Source of the DNA: Clostridium lundense DSM 17049
Lineage (GTDB): Bacteria > Bacillota > Clostridia > Clostridiales > Clostridiaceae
Length of the DNA: 64,000 nucleotides
Direction: 5' to 3'
Assembly (NCBI RefSeq): GCF_000619945.1
Contig: NZ_JHVC01000019.1
Coordinates: 1 to 64,000 of the forward strand
A program made the translations under genes and the position numbers. The notes beneath the pieces are model-generated. The model worked only from the letters and a program-made list of their open reading frames with translations. It did no database searches and was not told the origin of the DNA. This document shows, piece after piece, positions 53,351 to 62,831 of the stretch; the first letter of the stretch is position 1, and every line of letters begins with the position of its first letter.

Positions 53351-54673
53351 TTATATGAAAAATTTAAGGATAAATAACGCTGCTATTATATAGGTTGCTA
53401 CGGATACCTCTTTAGCTTTATTTGTAAATACCTTTAATAATACATATGAAATAATACCAAATATTAATCCATCGGAAATACTATAAGCTAAAGGCATCAT
53501 TATTATAGTAAGAAAAGCTGGAATAGCTTCTGTAAAATCTGTAAAATCTATTTCTTTTATTGGGGACATCATAAATAATCCTACTAATACTAATGATGGT
53601 GCAGTAGCTGCAGCTGGGATCATTAAAAATAATGGTGATAAGAATAATGCCAGTATAAACATTACTGCAGTAGATACAGCAGTAAGACCAGTTTTACCAC
53701 CAGCGGCTACTCCTGAAGCACTTTCTAAAAATGTACATACAGTACTTGTACCAAAACATGAACCTAATGTAGTTCCTATAGCATCGGAAAGTAAAGCCTG
53801 TTTTGCTCTTGGTACATTTCCAAATTCATCTATCATTCCAGCTTTAGTAGATACTCCTACCAAAGCTCCAACAGTATCAAACATATCCATAAACAATAAA
53901 GTAAATAATGCTATAAACATATCTTTACTTAATATATGATTCCATTCAAACTTTAAAAATATAGGACTTATGCTTGGTGGTGCACTTACAAGAGCTGATG
54001 GAAGCTTTGTGATTCCCATAGGAATTCCTATAATAGTTGTAACAATAATGCCTATAAGTAAAGCTCCTTTTATATTTCTTGCAAGTAGAATACCAGTTAT
54101 TACAATACCTATAATTGCAAGTAATGGAACAGGATCAAGTATATTTCCTAAAGCTAGTATAGTCCCAGATTTAGGATGTAATACTATTTTGGCATTTTCA
54201 AGTCCAATAAAAGCTATGAAAAGTCCAATTCCCACAGAAATAGCTTTTTTTACATTGTCTGGTATAGATCCAATTATAGCTTCACGAACATTAAATGCTG
54301 TAAGTATAATAAACAATATTCCTTCTAAAAATGCTGTGGTTAATGCAAATTGCCAAGTATGTCCCATACCAATAACCATGGTATAAGCGAAAAAAGCATT
54401 AAGTCCCATACCTGGTGCTTGAGCAAAAGGTAATTTTGCATATAATCCCATTAAAAGAGTTGAAACTATTGCAGCTAATGCAGTAGCTGTAAATACAGAA
54501 CCAAAATTCATTCCAGCATCTGATAGAATGCTAGGATTAACTACTAATATGTATGACATAGTCATAAAGGTAGTAATTCCTGCTAAAATTTCAGTTTTTA
54601 CTGTAGTTTTGTTTTCATTTAGTTTAAAATATGATTCTAAAAAACTTTGTTGTGAATTAACTGATGATTTCAT
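53351..54673 (-). CDS. NCS2-family purine permease (PbuG/AzgA-like)
   Basis: 440 residues, ATG after AAAGGAGTAT. About 13-14 helices. AzgA-type pattern: ILAGITTFMTMSYILVVNPSILSDAGM at the start, FAQAPGMGLNAFFAYTMVIGMG and LLFMDMFDTVGALVGVSTKAG (the QH/DTVG region of substrate binding). It imports hypoxanthine/guanine or adenine. Upstream there are three PurBox-like sequences and no purine riboswitch, so repressor control is more likely than RNA control. It is convergent with the uridine phosphorylase/ECF cluster, matching a nucleobase salvage neighbourhood. Confidence 0.9.
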   Translation of the reverse strand: MKSSVNSQQSFLESYFKLNENKTTVKTEILAGITTFMTMSYILVVNPSILSDAGMNFGSVFTATALAAIVSTLLMGLYAKLPFAQAPGMGLNAFFAYTMVIGMGHTWQFALTTAFLEGILFIILTAFNVREAIIGSIPDNVKKAISVGIGLFIAFIGLENAKIVLHPKSGTILALGNILDPVPLLAIIGIVITGILLARNIKGALLIGIIVTTIIGIPMGITKLPSALVSAPPSISPIFLKFEWNHILSKDMFIALFTLLFMDMFDTVGALVGVSTKAGMIDEFGNVPRAKQALLSDAIGTTLGSCFGTSTVCTFLESASGVAAGGKTGLTAVSTAVMFILALFLSPLFLMIPAAATAPSLVLVGLFMMSPIKEIDFTDFTEAIPAFLTIIMMPLAYSISDGLIFGIISYVLLKVFTNKAKEVSVATYIIAALFILKFFI

Positions 54674-54747
54674 AGTATACTCCTTTGCAGTTTGTTATAT
54701 ATTTTGCTTTGAATATTTTAGTGAATTTAGCACTTGTACATATTAGC

Positions 54748-54785
54748 AAATACGAACGTTAAAGTCAATATGATTTGCGAATGTT
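54748..54785. promoter_or_regulatory. Tandem PurBox-like sites
   Basis: AAATACGAACGTT (54748-54760) and ATTTGCGAATGTT (54773-54785) match the Bacillus PurBox form AWWWCCGAACWWT except at one or two bases. They lie about 80-110 bases before the NCS2 permease start, in the divergent region. Confidence 0.4.
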
Positions 54786-54849
54786 ATTAGAATTTTTTAT
54801 ATGTATCCTCTGTATTAGTACAGATAAATACACATATTTGGTTTTAATA

Positions 54850-54862
54850 AATGTTCGTATGC
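54850..54862. promoter_or_regulatory. Third PurBox-like site, opposite orientation
   Basis: AATGTTCGTATGC, the reverse complement of GCATACGAACATT. It faces the tandem pair at 54748-54785 from about 65 bases away and gives a PurR-like arrangement. Confidence 0.35.
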
Positions 54863-54972
54863 TTTAAAATTAAATATAGACAAAAAATTTACATTGTATT
54901 AAAAGATTTTTCTTTGGATATAAGATATAATAAGTATTATGGTATATTTTAGATAAAAGAGGAGTGAACAGT

Positions 54973-56118
54973 TTGCAGTTTTATAAAAACAAAAGATTTA
55001 GATACTTTGATTTAATTATTGCCATTCTTATAGCTTATTTATCTATTAAGGTTATAGATAATTATAAAATTATATTTATAGGGTTAGGAAAGCTGTTATC
55101 AATAATATCACCATTTATATATGCGCTTATAATAGCATATATTTTAAATCCTATTATGACATTCTTTGAAAAAAGATTTAAACTCAAAAGGGGAATTAGT
55201 ATTTTAATTACTTATGTTTTAATTATAGTATTAATAACCATTTTTTCTGTGTATCTATTACCAAAGATAACTTCTAATATTATGGACATGTTGAAGAATA
55301 TTCCACAATTTGCAGTTATCTTACAAAATTGGTTTAATAATTTACTTAGTAACGAAGGAATACAAAACATTTTAAATTCTACAGGAAGTTTAAATGTTAA
55401 ACCAGATTTTATAGTTGGTAAGTTGAGTAATATTGTAGCTACTATTTTAAATGGTCTATTAGATAAAACTTTATCCTTTACTAATTCCTTTGTAAAATGG
55501 ATATTTGGGTTCATAATATCCATATATGTACTTTCTGATAAGGAAAAATTCATTGAAGTAATTAAAGAAACTATATATATAGTATTAAAAGAAAAGAATG
55601 GCAACAGATTTATAGGATTCTTTAAAAATATTCATTATATGATAGGATTATATATTGGAACAAAGGCTATAGATTCTTTAATTATAGCTGCCATTGCAGT
55701 TGTAGGTTTAAGTATAATAAAATCTCCGTATTTAGTTATTATAGCTTTAGTAGTTGGAGTAACTAATATGATACCTTACTTTGGTCCCTTTATTGGTATG
55801 GTAGTAGGATTTATTATAAATTTATTCTTCAGTCCAATAAAAGCTTTTGTAGTGTTACTATTTTTATTTTTACTACAACAGTTTGATGGATGGTATCTAG
55901 ATCCTAAACTAATAGGAGACAAGGTTGGATTAAGTCCATTTTTAATAATTTTTGCAGTAACTTTAGGTGGAGGAATTTATGGACCTATAGGTATGCTTTT
56001 AGGAGTACCTACTATGGCAGTAATAAAAATTTATATAGATAAATTTTTAGATAAATACCATAATAGTAAGGAAGAGAAGAACCTTGAAGAAATAGATAAT
56101 GAATGTAGTTCTAGTTAA
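54973..56118 (+). CDS. AI-2E-family transporter
   Basis: 381 residues from TTG 54973, eight bases after AGAGGAG; the GTG at 54964 overlaps that site. About eight membrane helices with large loops; family features include GLYIGTKAIDSLIIAAIAVVGLSIIKSPY, ALVVGVTNMIPYFGPFIGMVVGF and LQQFDGWYLDPKLIGDKVGLSPFLIIFAV. The family includes the TqsA/AI-2E group and sodium/proton antiporters, so the name is not proof of autoinducer transport, despite luxS 29 kb away. A small iron-sulfur protein follows by 17 bases. Confidence 0.85.
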   Translation: MQFYKNKRFRYFDLIIAILIAYLSIKVIDNYKIIFIGLGKLLSIISPFIYALIIAYILNPIMTFFEKRFKLKRGISILITYVLIIVLITIFSVYLLPKITSNIMDMLKNIPQFAVILQNWFNNLLSNEGIQNILNSTGSLNVKPDFIVGKLSNIVATILNGLLDKTLSFTNSFVKWIFGFIISIYVLSDKEKFIEVIKETIYIVLKEKNGNRFIGFFKNIHYMIGLYIGTKAIDSLIIAAIAVVGLSIIKSPYLVIIALVVGVTNMIPYFGPFIGMVVGFIINLFFSPIKAFVVLLFLFLLQQFDGWYLDPKLIGDKVGLSPFLIIFAVTLGGGIYGPIGMLLGVPTMAVIKIYIDKFLDKYHNSKEEKNLEEIDNECSSS

Positions 56119-56135
56119 TAATTTAGAGGTGAATC

Positions 56136-56345
56136 ATGGAACAGAATTTGAATAAAGATGTATTAGATAAGTTAACAAAAGTATGTATATGTAAAGCAAT
56201 ATCAAGAGCTAAAATAAAGGATACAATTAAAGCAGGTGCAAAAACCGTAGAGGAGATAAATAAGATTACAGGATCAGGTTCTGGTGGATGCGGTGGAAAA
56301 AGATGCAAGTGTAGAATAGAAAAATTATTAGAAGAGAACATATGA
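56136..56345 (+). CDS. BFD-like [2Fe-2S]-binding protein
   Basis: 69 residues, ATG after AGAGGTG. The single domain has cysteines C17 and C19 (VCICKAISR) and C52, C57 and C59 (GGCGGKRCKC), the CxC...C(x4)C arrangement of bacterioferritin-associated ferredoxin-like domains. Charge is balanced and no helix for membrane insertion is seen. It could pass electrons to an iron or redox enzyme. It follows the AI-2E gene in the same operon and ends before a strong terminator. Confidence 0.82.
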   Translation: MEQNLNKDVLDKLTKVCICKAISRAKIKDTIKAGAKTVEEINKITGSGSGGCGGKRCKCRIEKLLEENI

Positions 56346-56417
56346 AAAATTAAAAAAGTTTTAAAGTATAAAAGAAAAATAACAGATGTAAAGTAGGTAA
56401 TGAGTAGATAAATAATT

Positions 56418-56466
56418 AGTGGGTAGATTGCAATTTAATTTAAACTGCAATCTACCCACTATGTTT
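56418..56466 (+). terminator. Terminator of the AI-2E/BFD operon
   Basis: TAGTGGGTAGATTGCA pairs perfectly (16 bases) with TGCAATCTACCCACTA, then TGTTTTA. Confidence 0.8.
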
Positions 56467-56530
56467 TATAGCATTAAAGTTAAATTATAGTTTTTTATAT
56501 ATTATTTATCCATGATTTGTATTCTATATT

Positions 56531-57436
56531 TTAGTAGTTATTTTCAGCTATATATTTGTCTATTAAATTAACTAAATCTCCCACTTCAGGTTTGCTTAAC
56601 TGAGCATCTGCTCCTACAGAATCACCTTTATGTCTTAGATTATCCGTTATAAGAGAAGAGAATATTATAACAGGAAGTCTTTTTAAAACAGGATGTTCTT
56701 TTACTTTTCTTGTAAGAGTATGTCCATCCATTTGAGGCATTTCAATGTCGGTTATAAGTAGCTGAACATCGTCCATAAAGTTTTCTTTCTTATTTTCAAA
56801 TAAGTTATTTAAATAATCTAGAGCTTGTTTACCATCATTAAACATTGTTAGATTTTTAAATCCAGCTTTATGAAGAGTATCTAGAAGTAATTTTCTTATT
56901 AATGCAGAGTCATCTGCTAAAACAATTTTAATATGAGATCTATCTTTATATTCTATTTCTACGATTCTATCTTCACTAATACCAGTGCTTGGGTTAATAT
57001 CTGTTACTATTTTTTCAAAGTCTAAGAGTAATAGAATTTTGTTATTTAAAATTATATTTCCGATAACTAATGAATTTGTTGATAAATCATCAGGCTTAGT
57101 TATTTGATCCCATTTAATACGATGTACTCCTACAATATTATCAATTTTAAAAGCTACTTTAATTTTGTTGAATTCGCATATAATTGTCTTGCAAATACTT
57201 AAATCTTGTTTTTTGTTTTCTAGAACATATTGTAGATCTAATAAAGTTATTATTTCATTTCTACAAAGAATTAATCCAGCTATAGCAGGATGTGTTTGAG
57301 GTAGTCTAGTTAAATTATCAGCATCTAGAACTTCTTTTACTTTTATTACATTTATAGCATAATGTTTATTGTTTACTATAAATTCTAGTATTTCAACTTC
57401 TCCTGTACCAGTTTCTAATAATATCCCATTATTCAT
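56531..57436 (-). CDS. cheV: Chemotaxis coupling protein CheV
   Basis: 301 residues, ATG after AAAAGGAAGTG. CheW-like domain at about 10-150 (EILEFIVNNKHYAINVIKVKEVL, PAIAGLILCRNEIITLLDL) and a receiver domain at about 168-298, with phosphate acceptor D230 (LLITDIEMPQMDGH), D175/D176 (LADDSA) and K in SKPEVGD. CheV couples chemoreceptors to CheA and adapts through phosphorylation. The chemoreceptor at 61374 and the CheX genes may work with it; it is single here. Confidence 0.92.
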   Translation of the reverse strand: MNNGILLETGTGEVEILEFIVNNKHYAINVIKVKEVLDADNLTRLPQTHPAIAGLILCRNEIITLLDLQYVLENKKQDLSICKTIICEFNKIKVAFKIDNIVGVHRIKWDQITKPDDLSTNSLVIGNIILNNKILLLLDFEKIVTDINPSTGISEDRIVEIEYKDRSHIKIVLADDSALIRKLLLDTLHKAGFKNLTMFNDGKQALDYLNNLFENKKENFMDDVQLLITDIEMPQMDGHTLTRKVKEHPVLKRLPVIIFSSLITDNLRHKGDSVGADAQLSKPEVGDLVNLIDKYIAENNY

Positions 57437-57620
57437 AATTACACTTCCTTTTGAATTTTTATTATAGTAAGTTAATTAGTTTACGAAAGTATTGATTATT
57501 GAATATTTCGAATGAAAAAATTTGGACTTTAATGGTATTACAATTTTATTATATATATATGGTATAATATAATATGTATAATTGTCTAATAAAATAAGAT
57601 TGTTTAGGAGAAATAAAATT

Positions 57621-59702
57621 ATGAGGAGAGAATTTATAGACTATACGGATAACTTACCTATAAAAATTCGGTATGAAAATATAATTGAATATCCAATGCA
57701 TTGGCATGATGCTATGGAAATAGTATATGTACTAAAAGGAAGTGTAAAAATAACTATAGAAACAGAAACCCATGTGGTTAATGAGCAGGAAATTGAAATA
57801 ATAAATTCTGATGAAGCTCATAGAATTTATAGCAAAGATAAAGATAATAGAATTATTACATTCCAAATAGATAATTCATTTTTTGATAAATTTTATAATA
57901 TAGATAATATCTTTTTTTATACAGAATCATCAGGAAAGGATCCACAAAAGGGTGAAAAGTATGAACAATTAAGAAAATACTTAAGTATAATTTTGTGTGA
58001 AGGAGCTCAAAAGGGAGAGGATTATGAAGATGCTATAGAGGATACTTTAGTAGAGCTTTTATATCATCTTATAAATAATTTTCACTATTTAATATATGAA
58101 GAAGATAGTTTAAAGGAAAATGAGGAACAATTTGAAAGATACGATAGAATAATAAAATACATATATTCAAATTATAATAATAAAATAAGTCTTCAGGACA
58201 TAGCCAGAAGAGAATATTTAAGTTCGCACTATTTATCATCAGGAATAAAGAATACAGTAGGATATAGTTTTAATGATTTTCTTAATTTAACTAGAGTAGA
58301 GGAAGCAATTAAACTTTTACTTGATACAGATAAAACTATTTCAGAGATTTCAGAGGAATTAGGGTTTTCTCATACAAGATATTTTAATAAACACTTCAAA
58401 AAACACTATAAATGTACTCCTATGCAATATAGGAAAAAATATAAGGTAGATGAAGAAAAATTTAGGGAAATGAAGAAATTCACATCTTATCCAATAAAGC
58501 AAGCCTTAGAGGAAGTATCTTATTATTTAGAGGATTATTTAAGATTTAATTATCAAGGAAAAATTATAAAAATAGATGTAGATTTTTATTCAGAAGGACA
58601 AGCCTTAAATAAAACATGGCATAATATTATAAAAATAGGAAAAGCAAGAAAGTTATTAATTAATAATAGGAGAGAAATATTAAGCGAAGTGCAACGAAAC
58701 ATAGGATTTAAATATGGATTATTAGAAGAAGTATTTTCTAGGGATACGAATGTTTTTACTGATGAAGAAAGTGAATTTTTTTATTGGCATGAAATTAAAG
58801 AAGTGGTTACATTATTATTGACATTAGAGATAACACCAGTATTTTTTTTGGATAGTGTATTTGATAATATAAAATTTGGATTTAAGTTATTAGAAAGTTT
58901 TATACAATATTTTAAAGATATATTTGGACAATATGAAATAGATAAGTGGAGATTTTATGTTTCTAATAATTTGAAAGAGAAAAATAAAAAGCAGCTTGCA
59001 AATTTCATTAAAGATAATTGGAATATGGAAGTATTAGGAGAGGAAATATTTATAGGGGAATGCAATGCTATATATGATACTTGTTATATGATTCCATATA
59101 TAATTCAAATGTATTTAGAAGAAGATAATAATATAGCCGTACCTGAACTTTTTGATGAATCTGATGAAGAATGTAATATAAACAATGAATTGTTTTTTGG
59201 AGGAAAAGGAATTATAAATAAACAGGGGTTAAAAAAGCCTTCCTATTATGCATATTATTTCCTTTCTCATTTAGGAGATACTGTTATAGATAAAGGAGAT
59301 GGCTATATTATAACTAAGAGTGAGGATGATATACAAATATTATTATATTCCTATAATGAAGAACTAGAAGAATCCATGCCGCTAGAAAAGTTATATAAAA
59401 GAATAGTAATTAATAATATTATAGAAAGAAAATTTTCTATAAATTTAGCAGCCCTTTCCTATGATTATAGAGTTATAAAATATAGTATTAATAAAAAGAA
59501 GGGTTCATGTTATGATAGTTGGATTGCAATAGGAAGACCAGAAAGAGTTTATGAGGAAGAAATAGAATTATTAAAGAAGATATCTATTCCAGAAATGAAA
59601 TTATTTTTTGCTAAAAAGAGCCCTATTTACAATATAGTATCACAGGTTGGGGGGTATGGAGGGGTACTTATTACTCTACAAAAAGTACAAAAGGGTTTTT
59701 AA
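57621..59702 (+). CDS. AraC-family regulator with glycoside-hydrolase-39-like C-terminal domain
   Basis: 693 residues from ATG 57621, ten bases after AGGAG; the frame to 57582 has no site. Cupin ligand domain at about 15-100 (YPMHWHDAMEIVYVLKGSV, HRIYSKD), two AraC helix-turn-helix motifs at about 180-285 (KISLQDIARREYLSSHYLSSGIKNTVGYSFNDFL, TISEISEELGFSHTRYFNKHFKKHYKCTPMQYRKKY). The last 370 residues resemble the GH39 beta-xylosidase fold attached to some clostridial regulators (FYSEGQALNKTWHNIIKIGKARKLL, DTVIDKGDGYIITKSEDDIQI). It may be a degenerate sugar-sensing domain; catalytic residues were not confirmed. The MATE exporter follows. Confidence 0.78.
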   Translation: MRREFIDYTDNLPIKIRYENIIEYPMHWHDAMEIVYVLKGSVKITIETETHVVNEQEIEIINSDEAHRIYSKDKDNRIITFQIDNSFFDKFYNIDNIFFYTESSGKDPQKGEKYEQLRKYLSIILCEGAQKGEDYEDAIEDTLVELLYHLINNFHYLIYEEDSLKENEEQFERYDRIIKYIYSNYNNKISLQDIARREYLSSHYLSSGIKNTVGYSFNDFLNLTRVEEAIKLLLDTDKTISEISEELGFSHTRYFNKHFKKHYKCTPMQYRKKYKVDEEKFREMKKFTSYPIKQALEEVSYYLEDYLRFNYQGKIIKIDVDFYSEGQALNKTWHNIIKIGKARKLLINNRREILSEVQRNIGFKYGLLEEVFSRDTNVFTDEESEFFYWHEIKEVVTLLLTLEITPVFFLDSVFDNIKFGFKLLESFIQYFKDIFGQYEIDKWRFYVSNNLKEKNKKQLANFIKDNWNMEVLGEEIFIGECNAIYDTCYMIPYIIQMYLEEDNNIAVPELFDESDEECNINNELFFGGKGIINKQGLKKPSYYAYYFLSHLGDTVIDKGDGYIITKSEDDIQILLYSYNEELEESMPLEKLYKRIVINNIIERKFSINLAALSYDYRVIKYSINKKKGSCYDSWIAIGRPERVYEEEIELLKKISIPEMKLFFAKKSPIYNIVSQVGGYGGVLITLQKVQKGF

Positions 59703-59837
59703 TTAGGTGCATTTGTAGTTTTTTTCACCATTTTGAATAAAAGTAAATACTTAAAATAATACAGTATAGTCATAACTTTAGTGAATGCATACACTTTAGT
59801 AATTATGTATACTTTAGGTATAGGAAAAATTTATTGG

Positions 59838-61208
59838 GTGGTGGAGAAAATTAGTATTAATGATGATCTGTTTTGTAAAAAGAGTACAAATAAACTTTTA
59901 TTTAAGTTTGCTATACCAGCTATAATAGCACTGCTAGTATCTGAAATGTACAATATGGTGGATACAGTTTTTGTTGGTAGGACAATTGGAGGAAATGGTA
60001 TAGGAGCATTAACTATTGCTTTCCCAATACAAAGGTTAATAGTGTCTATAGGATTGATGATATCTATAGGTGCATATACATCTATTGCTAGGGGACTAGG
60101 AGAAAAAGACTATGATTATATAAAATCCATTATAGCCAATTCTTTAAGTATTACAGTAGTTATTTTACTGACTTTAACTTCTATTATTTTTATTTTTAAA
60201 GATGGAATAATTAGAAGTCTAGGAGCTAGTTATAATATTTTTCCTTATGCTAGGGATTATATTTCAATAGTAGTTTTTGGAGGGGTATTTCAGTGTTTAA
60301 CTGTAGTAGTATGCTATATAATGACAGGACTTGGTAATACAAATATAACTCTAAAAGCTACATCTATTGGAGCCATTCTTAATGTAATAGTGGACTATGC
60401 ACTAGTAGTTCAACTATCTATGGGAGTAAAGGGAGCTGCTATCGCTACAGTAGCTTCACAAATAGTTTCTTTCATATATGCTTGTTATAGATTTGAAAAG
60501 GTTAGAAAAAAATTTGATTTAGCATTAGAATTCAATTTTAATAAAGAAGTAATAATTTCTATAATTACTATAGGGTTTTCAACTTTTGTTGTGGAATGTT
60601 CTGATGCAGTGGTATCATTTGTATTAAATAATATTTTAGTTATTCATGTAGGAGAGGAAGCTCTAATTATATTTGGCGTAATAACAAAGGTATCAATGTT
60701 CTTATTTATAACAGTTATAGGTGTTAGTTCAGCTATGCAGCCTATTGCAGCATTTAACTATGGACGAGAAAATTATGAAAAAGTAAAAGAAGCTGTTGCA
60801 AAGACTATAAAGTTGGATATAATTTTAACTACTTGTTTATGGCTAATTACTTTTATATTTGCAAAAGATATAATAGGATTTTTCATGAAAGATAAAACCT
60901 TGTTAGTAGAGACTATAAAAACATTTAGAATAGTTATTTCAATATTTCCATGTGTAGTAATTTATTATGTAGCTATATATTACTATCAGGCTATGGGCGA
61001 AGCAAAAACTTCTTTTATATTATCCATTTACAGAGAAATACTCATATTCATACCGGTATTATTAGTGATGATACAATTCTTTGGATTTATTGGAGTTTGT
61101 TTAGCTTATCCTATAGCTGATGCAATATCAGCTATAACAGGAATTATATATATTAATAGAGCTATGACTGGAGAAGAAGGTTTACAATTTAAGATAGATA
61201 ATGCATAA
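59838..61208 (+). CDS. MATE-family efflux transporter
   Basis: 456 residues from GTG 59838, after AGGAAAAATTTATTGG; the longer frame from ATG 59781 has no site, and the GTG at 59841 is also possible. Twelve membrane helices in two halves. MATE start LLFKFAIPAIIALLVSEMYNMVDTVFVGR, and FAIPAII with the conserved V-D-x-x-F. It exports drugs or metabolites with H+ or Na+. It follows the AraC regulator and could be its target. Terminator after the stop. Confidence 0.86.
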   Translation: MVEKISINDDLFCKKSTNKLLFKFAIPAIIALLVSEMYNMVDTVFVGRTIGGNGIGALTIAFPIQRLIVSIGLMISIGAYTSIARGLGEKDYDYIKSIIANSLSITVVILLTLTSIIFIFKDGIIRSLGASYNIFPYARDYISIVVFGGVFQCLTVVVCYIMTGLGNTNITLKATSIGAILNVIVDYALVVQLSMGVKGAAIATVASQIVSFIYACYRFEKVRKKFDLALEFNFNKEVIISIITIGFSTFVVECSDAVVSFVLNNILVIHVGEEALIIFGVITKVSMFLFITVIGVSSAMQPIAAFNYGRENYEKVKEAVAKTIKLDIILTTCLWLITFIFAKDIIGFFMKDKTLLVETIKTFRIVISIFPCVVIYYVAIYYYQAMGEAKTSFILSIYREILIFIPVLLVMIQFFGFIGVCLAYPIADAISAITGIIYINRAMTGEEGLQFKIDNA

Positions 61209-61216
61209 GAGTATTA

Positions 61217-61270
61217 GGCTGTATCAAGAGAAATGGAAAATTCCTTTTGATACAGCCCACTATTTTTTCT
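61217..61270 (+). terminator. Terminator of the MATE gene
   Basis: GGCTGTATCAA pairs with TTGATACAGCC across a loop that can fold as a second short stem, followed by CACTATTTTTTCTT. Confidence 0.75.
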
Positions 61271-61373
61271 TATAATGTGAAAAGTTTGCTAAATTTATTT
61301 TCCTTACAAACGATAGTATATTATAAAATATTTAATTAAATTTAAAATAATATTATCTAAGGAGAAAGACATT

Positions 61374-62654
61374 ATGAGTAAATTAAAAGAGAATAATGAG
61401 CACAAAATAAGAAATTATGTAATAACAACTATGGCCACAGTTATACCATGTACTTTTTTATTAGGAATAATAAGCTCTTATGTACTAAAACTAACGGATA
61501 TGTACTTTTTATTAAATATAATATTTTATGTTTTTGCAGGTATTACCATTGGAAGTTTATCTGTAAGTAAGAATATAAGAAAATTTATGAGGCCATTTAT
61601 TCTAGTAAATAATTTTGCGGATAATTTACAAAATGGAGATTTTACATATAGAATTACAGAAGAAAAAATCTTGAATGATAATGAAACATTAAATAATTTA
61701 AATACTACTATGGACAGTTTAAAAGAGTTAATTGTTGATATGGATAATTTGAGTTCAGCAGCTAAAACATTATCAGAAAATAATAATAGCTTAGTGGATG
61801 AAATAGTTAATAAAGGAGAAAAAATAACAACCTCTGCTAAGGAACTTTCTTTGGCTGCAGATAAGGAAAAGGCATGGACAGAAAATGGAAGTAATTTAGT
61901 AAATGATTTATATGTAAATTTAGAAAAGATATTAAAAGATACTGAACATAGCAATATTTTAACTGAGGAAGTCATTAACAAAATTAACAAAGGTGAAGAA
62001 ATATTAAAGGATCAAGAAAGTAAAACTAAAGCAACAGAAGATATATCAAATAAGGCTGTAGATTCTATAAGGATACTACAATCAAAATCTAAAGAAATTG
62101 AAGGTATAATTAGAGTTATAGAGGGTATCTCAGAGCAAACTAATCTTTTAGCTTTAAATGCATCTATTGAAGCTGCAAGGGCAGGGGAATATGGAAAAGG
62201 ATTTGCGGTTGTTGCTGAAGAAGTTAGAAAATTAGCAGAAGAATCCGCTAATTCCACTAAGGAGATAAATAACTTGATTACATATATTCAATCTTCTATA
62301 GAAAATACAGTTGGTGAAATAGACAAGGTTAAAGATGTGATATATAAACAAAATACATCTATTTTACAAGTTGTAGATCTATTTAATGATATATCTGGAG
62401 ATACTAGCATATTAACTTCTAATATAAATGACATAAGAAAATCTACAGCGTCTTTAACAAATAATTGTAAGGAAACTAAGGAAACCATAAATACTATTGC
62501 CGACTTAGGTGAGGAAAATGCATTAAACTCTAAGGAAATTTTTGCTTCTATGGAAGAACAACTTAATCTATTTAAATCTATTAAAGAATTAGCATATGAC
62601 ATGTCAGTATTATCTAATAAATTAAAGGAAGAAGCTTCTCAATATACAGTTTAA
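61374..62654 (+). CDS. Methyl-accepting chemotaxis protein with minimal periplasmic part
   Basis: 426 residues, ATG after AAGGAGAAAGAC. Two adjacent membrane helices at about 14-34 and 42-60, with a loop of only a few residues outside the membrane. Then a HAMP-like region (VNNFADNLQNGDFTYRI) and the signalling coil, with tip EQTNLLALNASIEAARA and GKGFAVVAEEVRKLAEESA. Lacking an external sensor domain, it may read the membrane state or a partner protein. Terminator after the stop. Confidence 0.88.
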   Translation: MSKLKENNEHKIRNYVITTMATVIPCTFLLGIISSYVLKLTDMYFLLNIIFYVFAGITIGSLSVSKNIRKFMRPFILVNNFADNLQNGDFTYRITEEKILNDNETLNNLNTTMDSLKELIVDMDNLSSAAKTLSENNNSLVDEIVNKGEKITTSAKELSLAADKEKAWTENGSNLVNDLYVNLEKILKDTEHSNILTEEVINKINKGEEILKDQESKTKATEDISNKAVDSIRILQSKSKEIEGIIRVIEGISEQTNLLALNASIEAARAGEYGKGFAVVAEEVRKLAEESANSTKEINNLITYIQSSIENTVGEIDKVKDVIYKQNTSILQVVDLFNDISGDTSILTSNINDIRKSTASLTNNCKETKETINTIADLGEENALNSKEIFASMEEQLNLFKSIKELAYDMSVLSNKLKEEASQYTV

Positions 62655-62686
62655 AAAGTTTTATAAAGAATTATATAGCAAATGTT

Positions 62687-62727
62687 ATAGACAAGATACT
62701 AGTTAAGGTATTTTGTCTATATTTATT
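62687..62727 (+). terminator. Terminator of the chemoreceptor gene
   Basis: ATAGACAAGATAC pairs with GTATTTTGTCTAT (one wobble) over eight bases, then a T-rich stretch. Confidence 0.7.
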
Positions 62728-62769
62728 TATAGTATAAGAACATAATTGAGTTAGAAGAATACTTTGTTA

Positions 62770-62798
62770 TTGTAATTATATAACAAAAAGAATATAAT
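62770..62798 (+). promoter_or_regulatory. Promoter of the LacI-family gene
   Basis: TTGTAA at 62770-62775, 17 bases, then TATAAT at 62793-62798. The predicted start falls at about 62805, directly in front of the operator at 62806-62819. Confidence 0.6.
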
Positions 62799-62805
62799 GA
62801 ATATA

Positions 62806-62819
62806 AGAAAAGGTTTTCT
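62806..62819. promoter_or_regulatory. LacI-type operator, autoregulatory
   Basis: AGAAAAGGTTTTCT: six-base perfect arms around GG. It lies at the start of transcription and just before the GGAGG of its own gene. An identical 14-mer is at 63965-63978 in front of the next gene. Confidence 0.6.
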
Positions 62820-62831
62820 ATGGAGGAATAT

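Noticed and set aside
54674..54972. Purine riboswitch upstream of the NCS2 permease
   Set aside because: The conserved TATA..CCTAATGATATGG and TCTACC core was not found on the minus strand; PurBox-like sites explain the region better.
54973..56118. AI-2 exporter paired with luxS
   Set aside because: The family name is misleading, the genes are 29 kb apart, and no Lsr or other AI-2 uptake genes are present.
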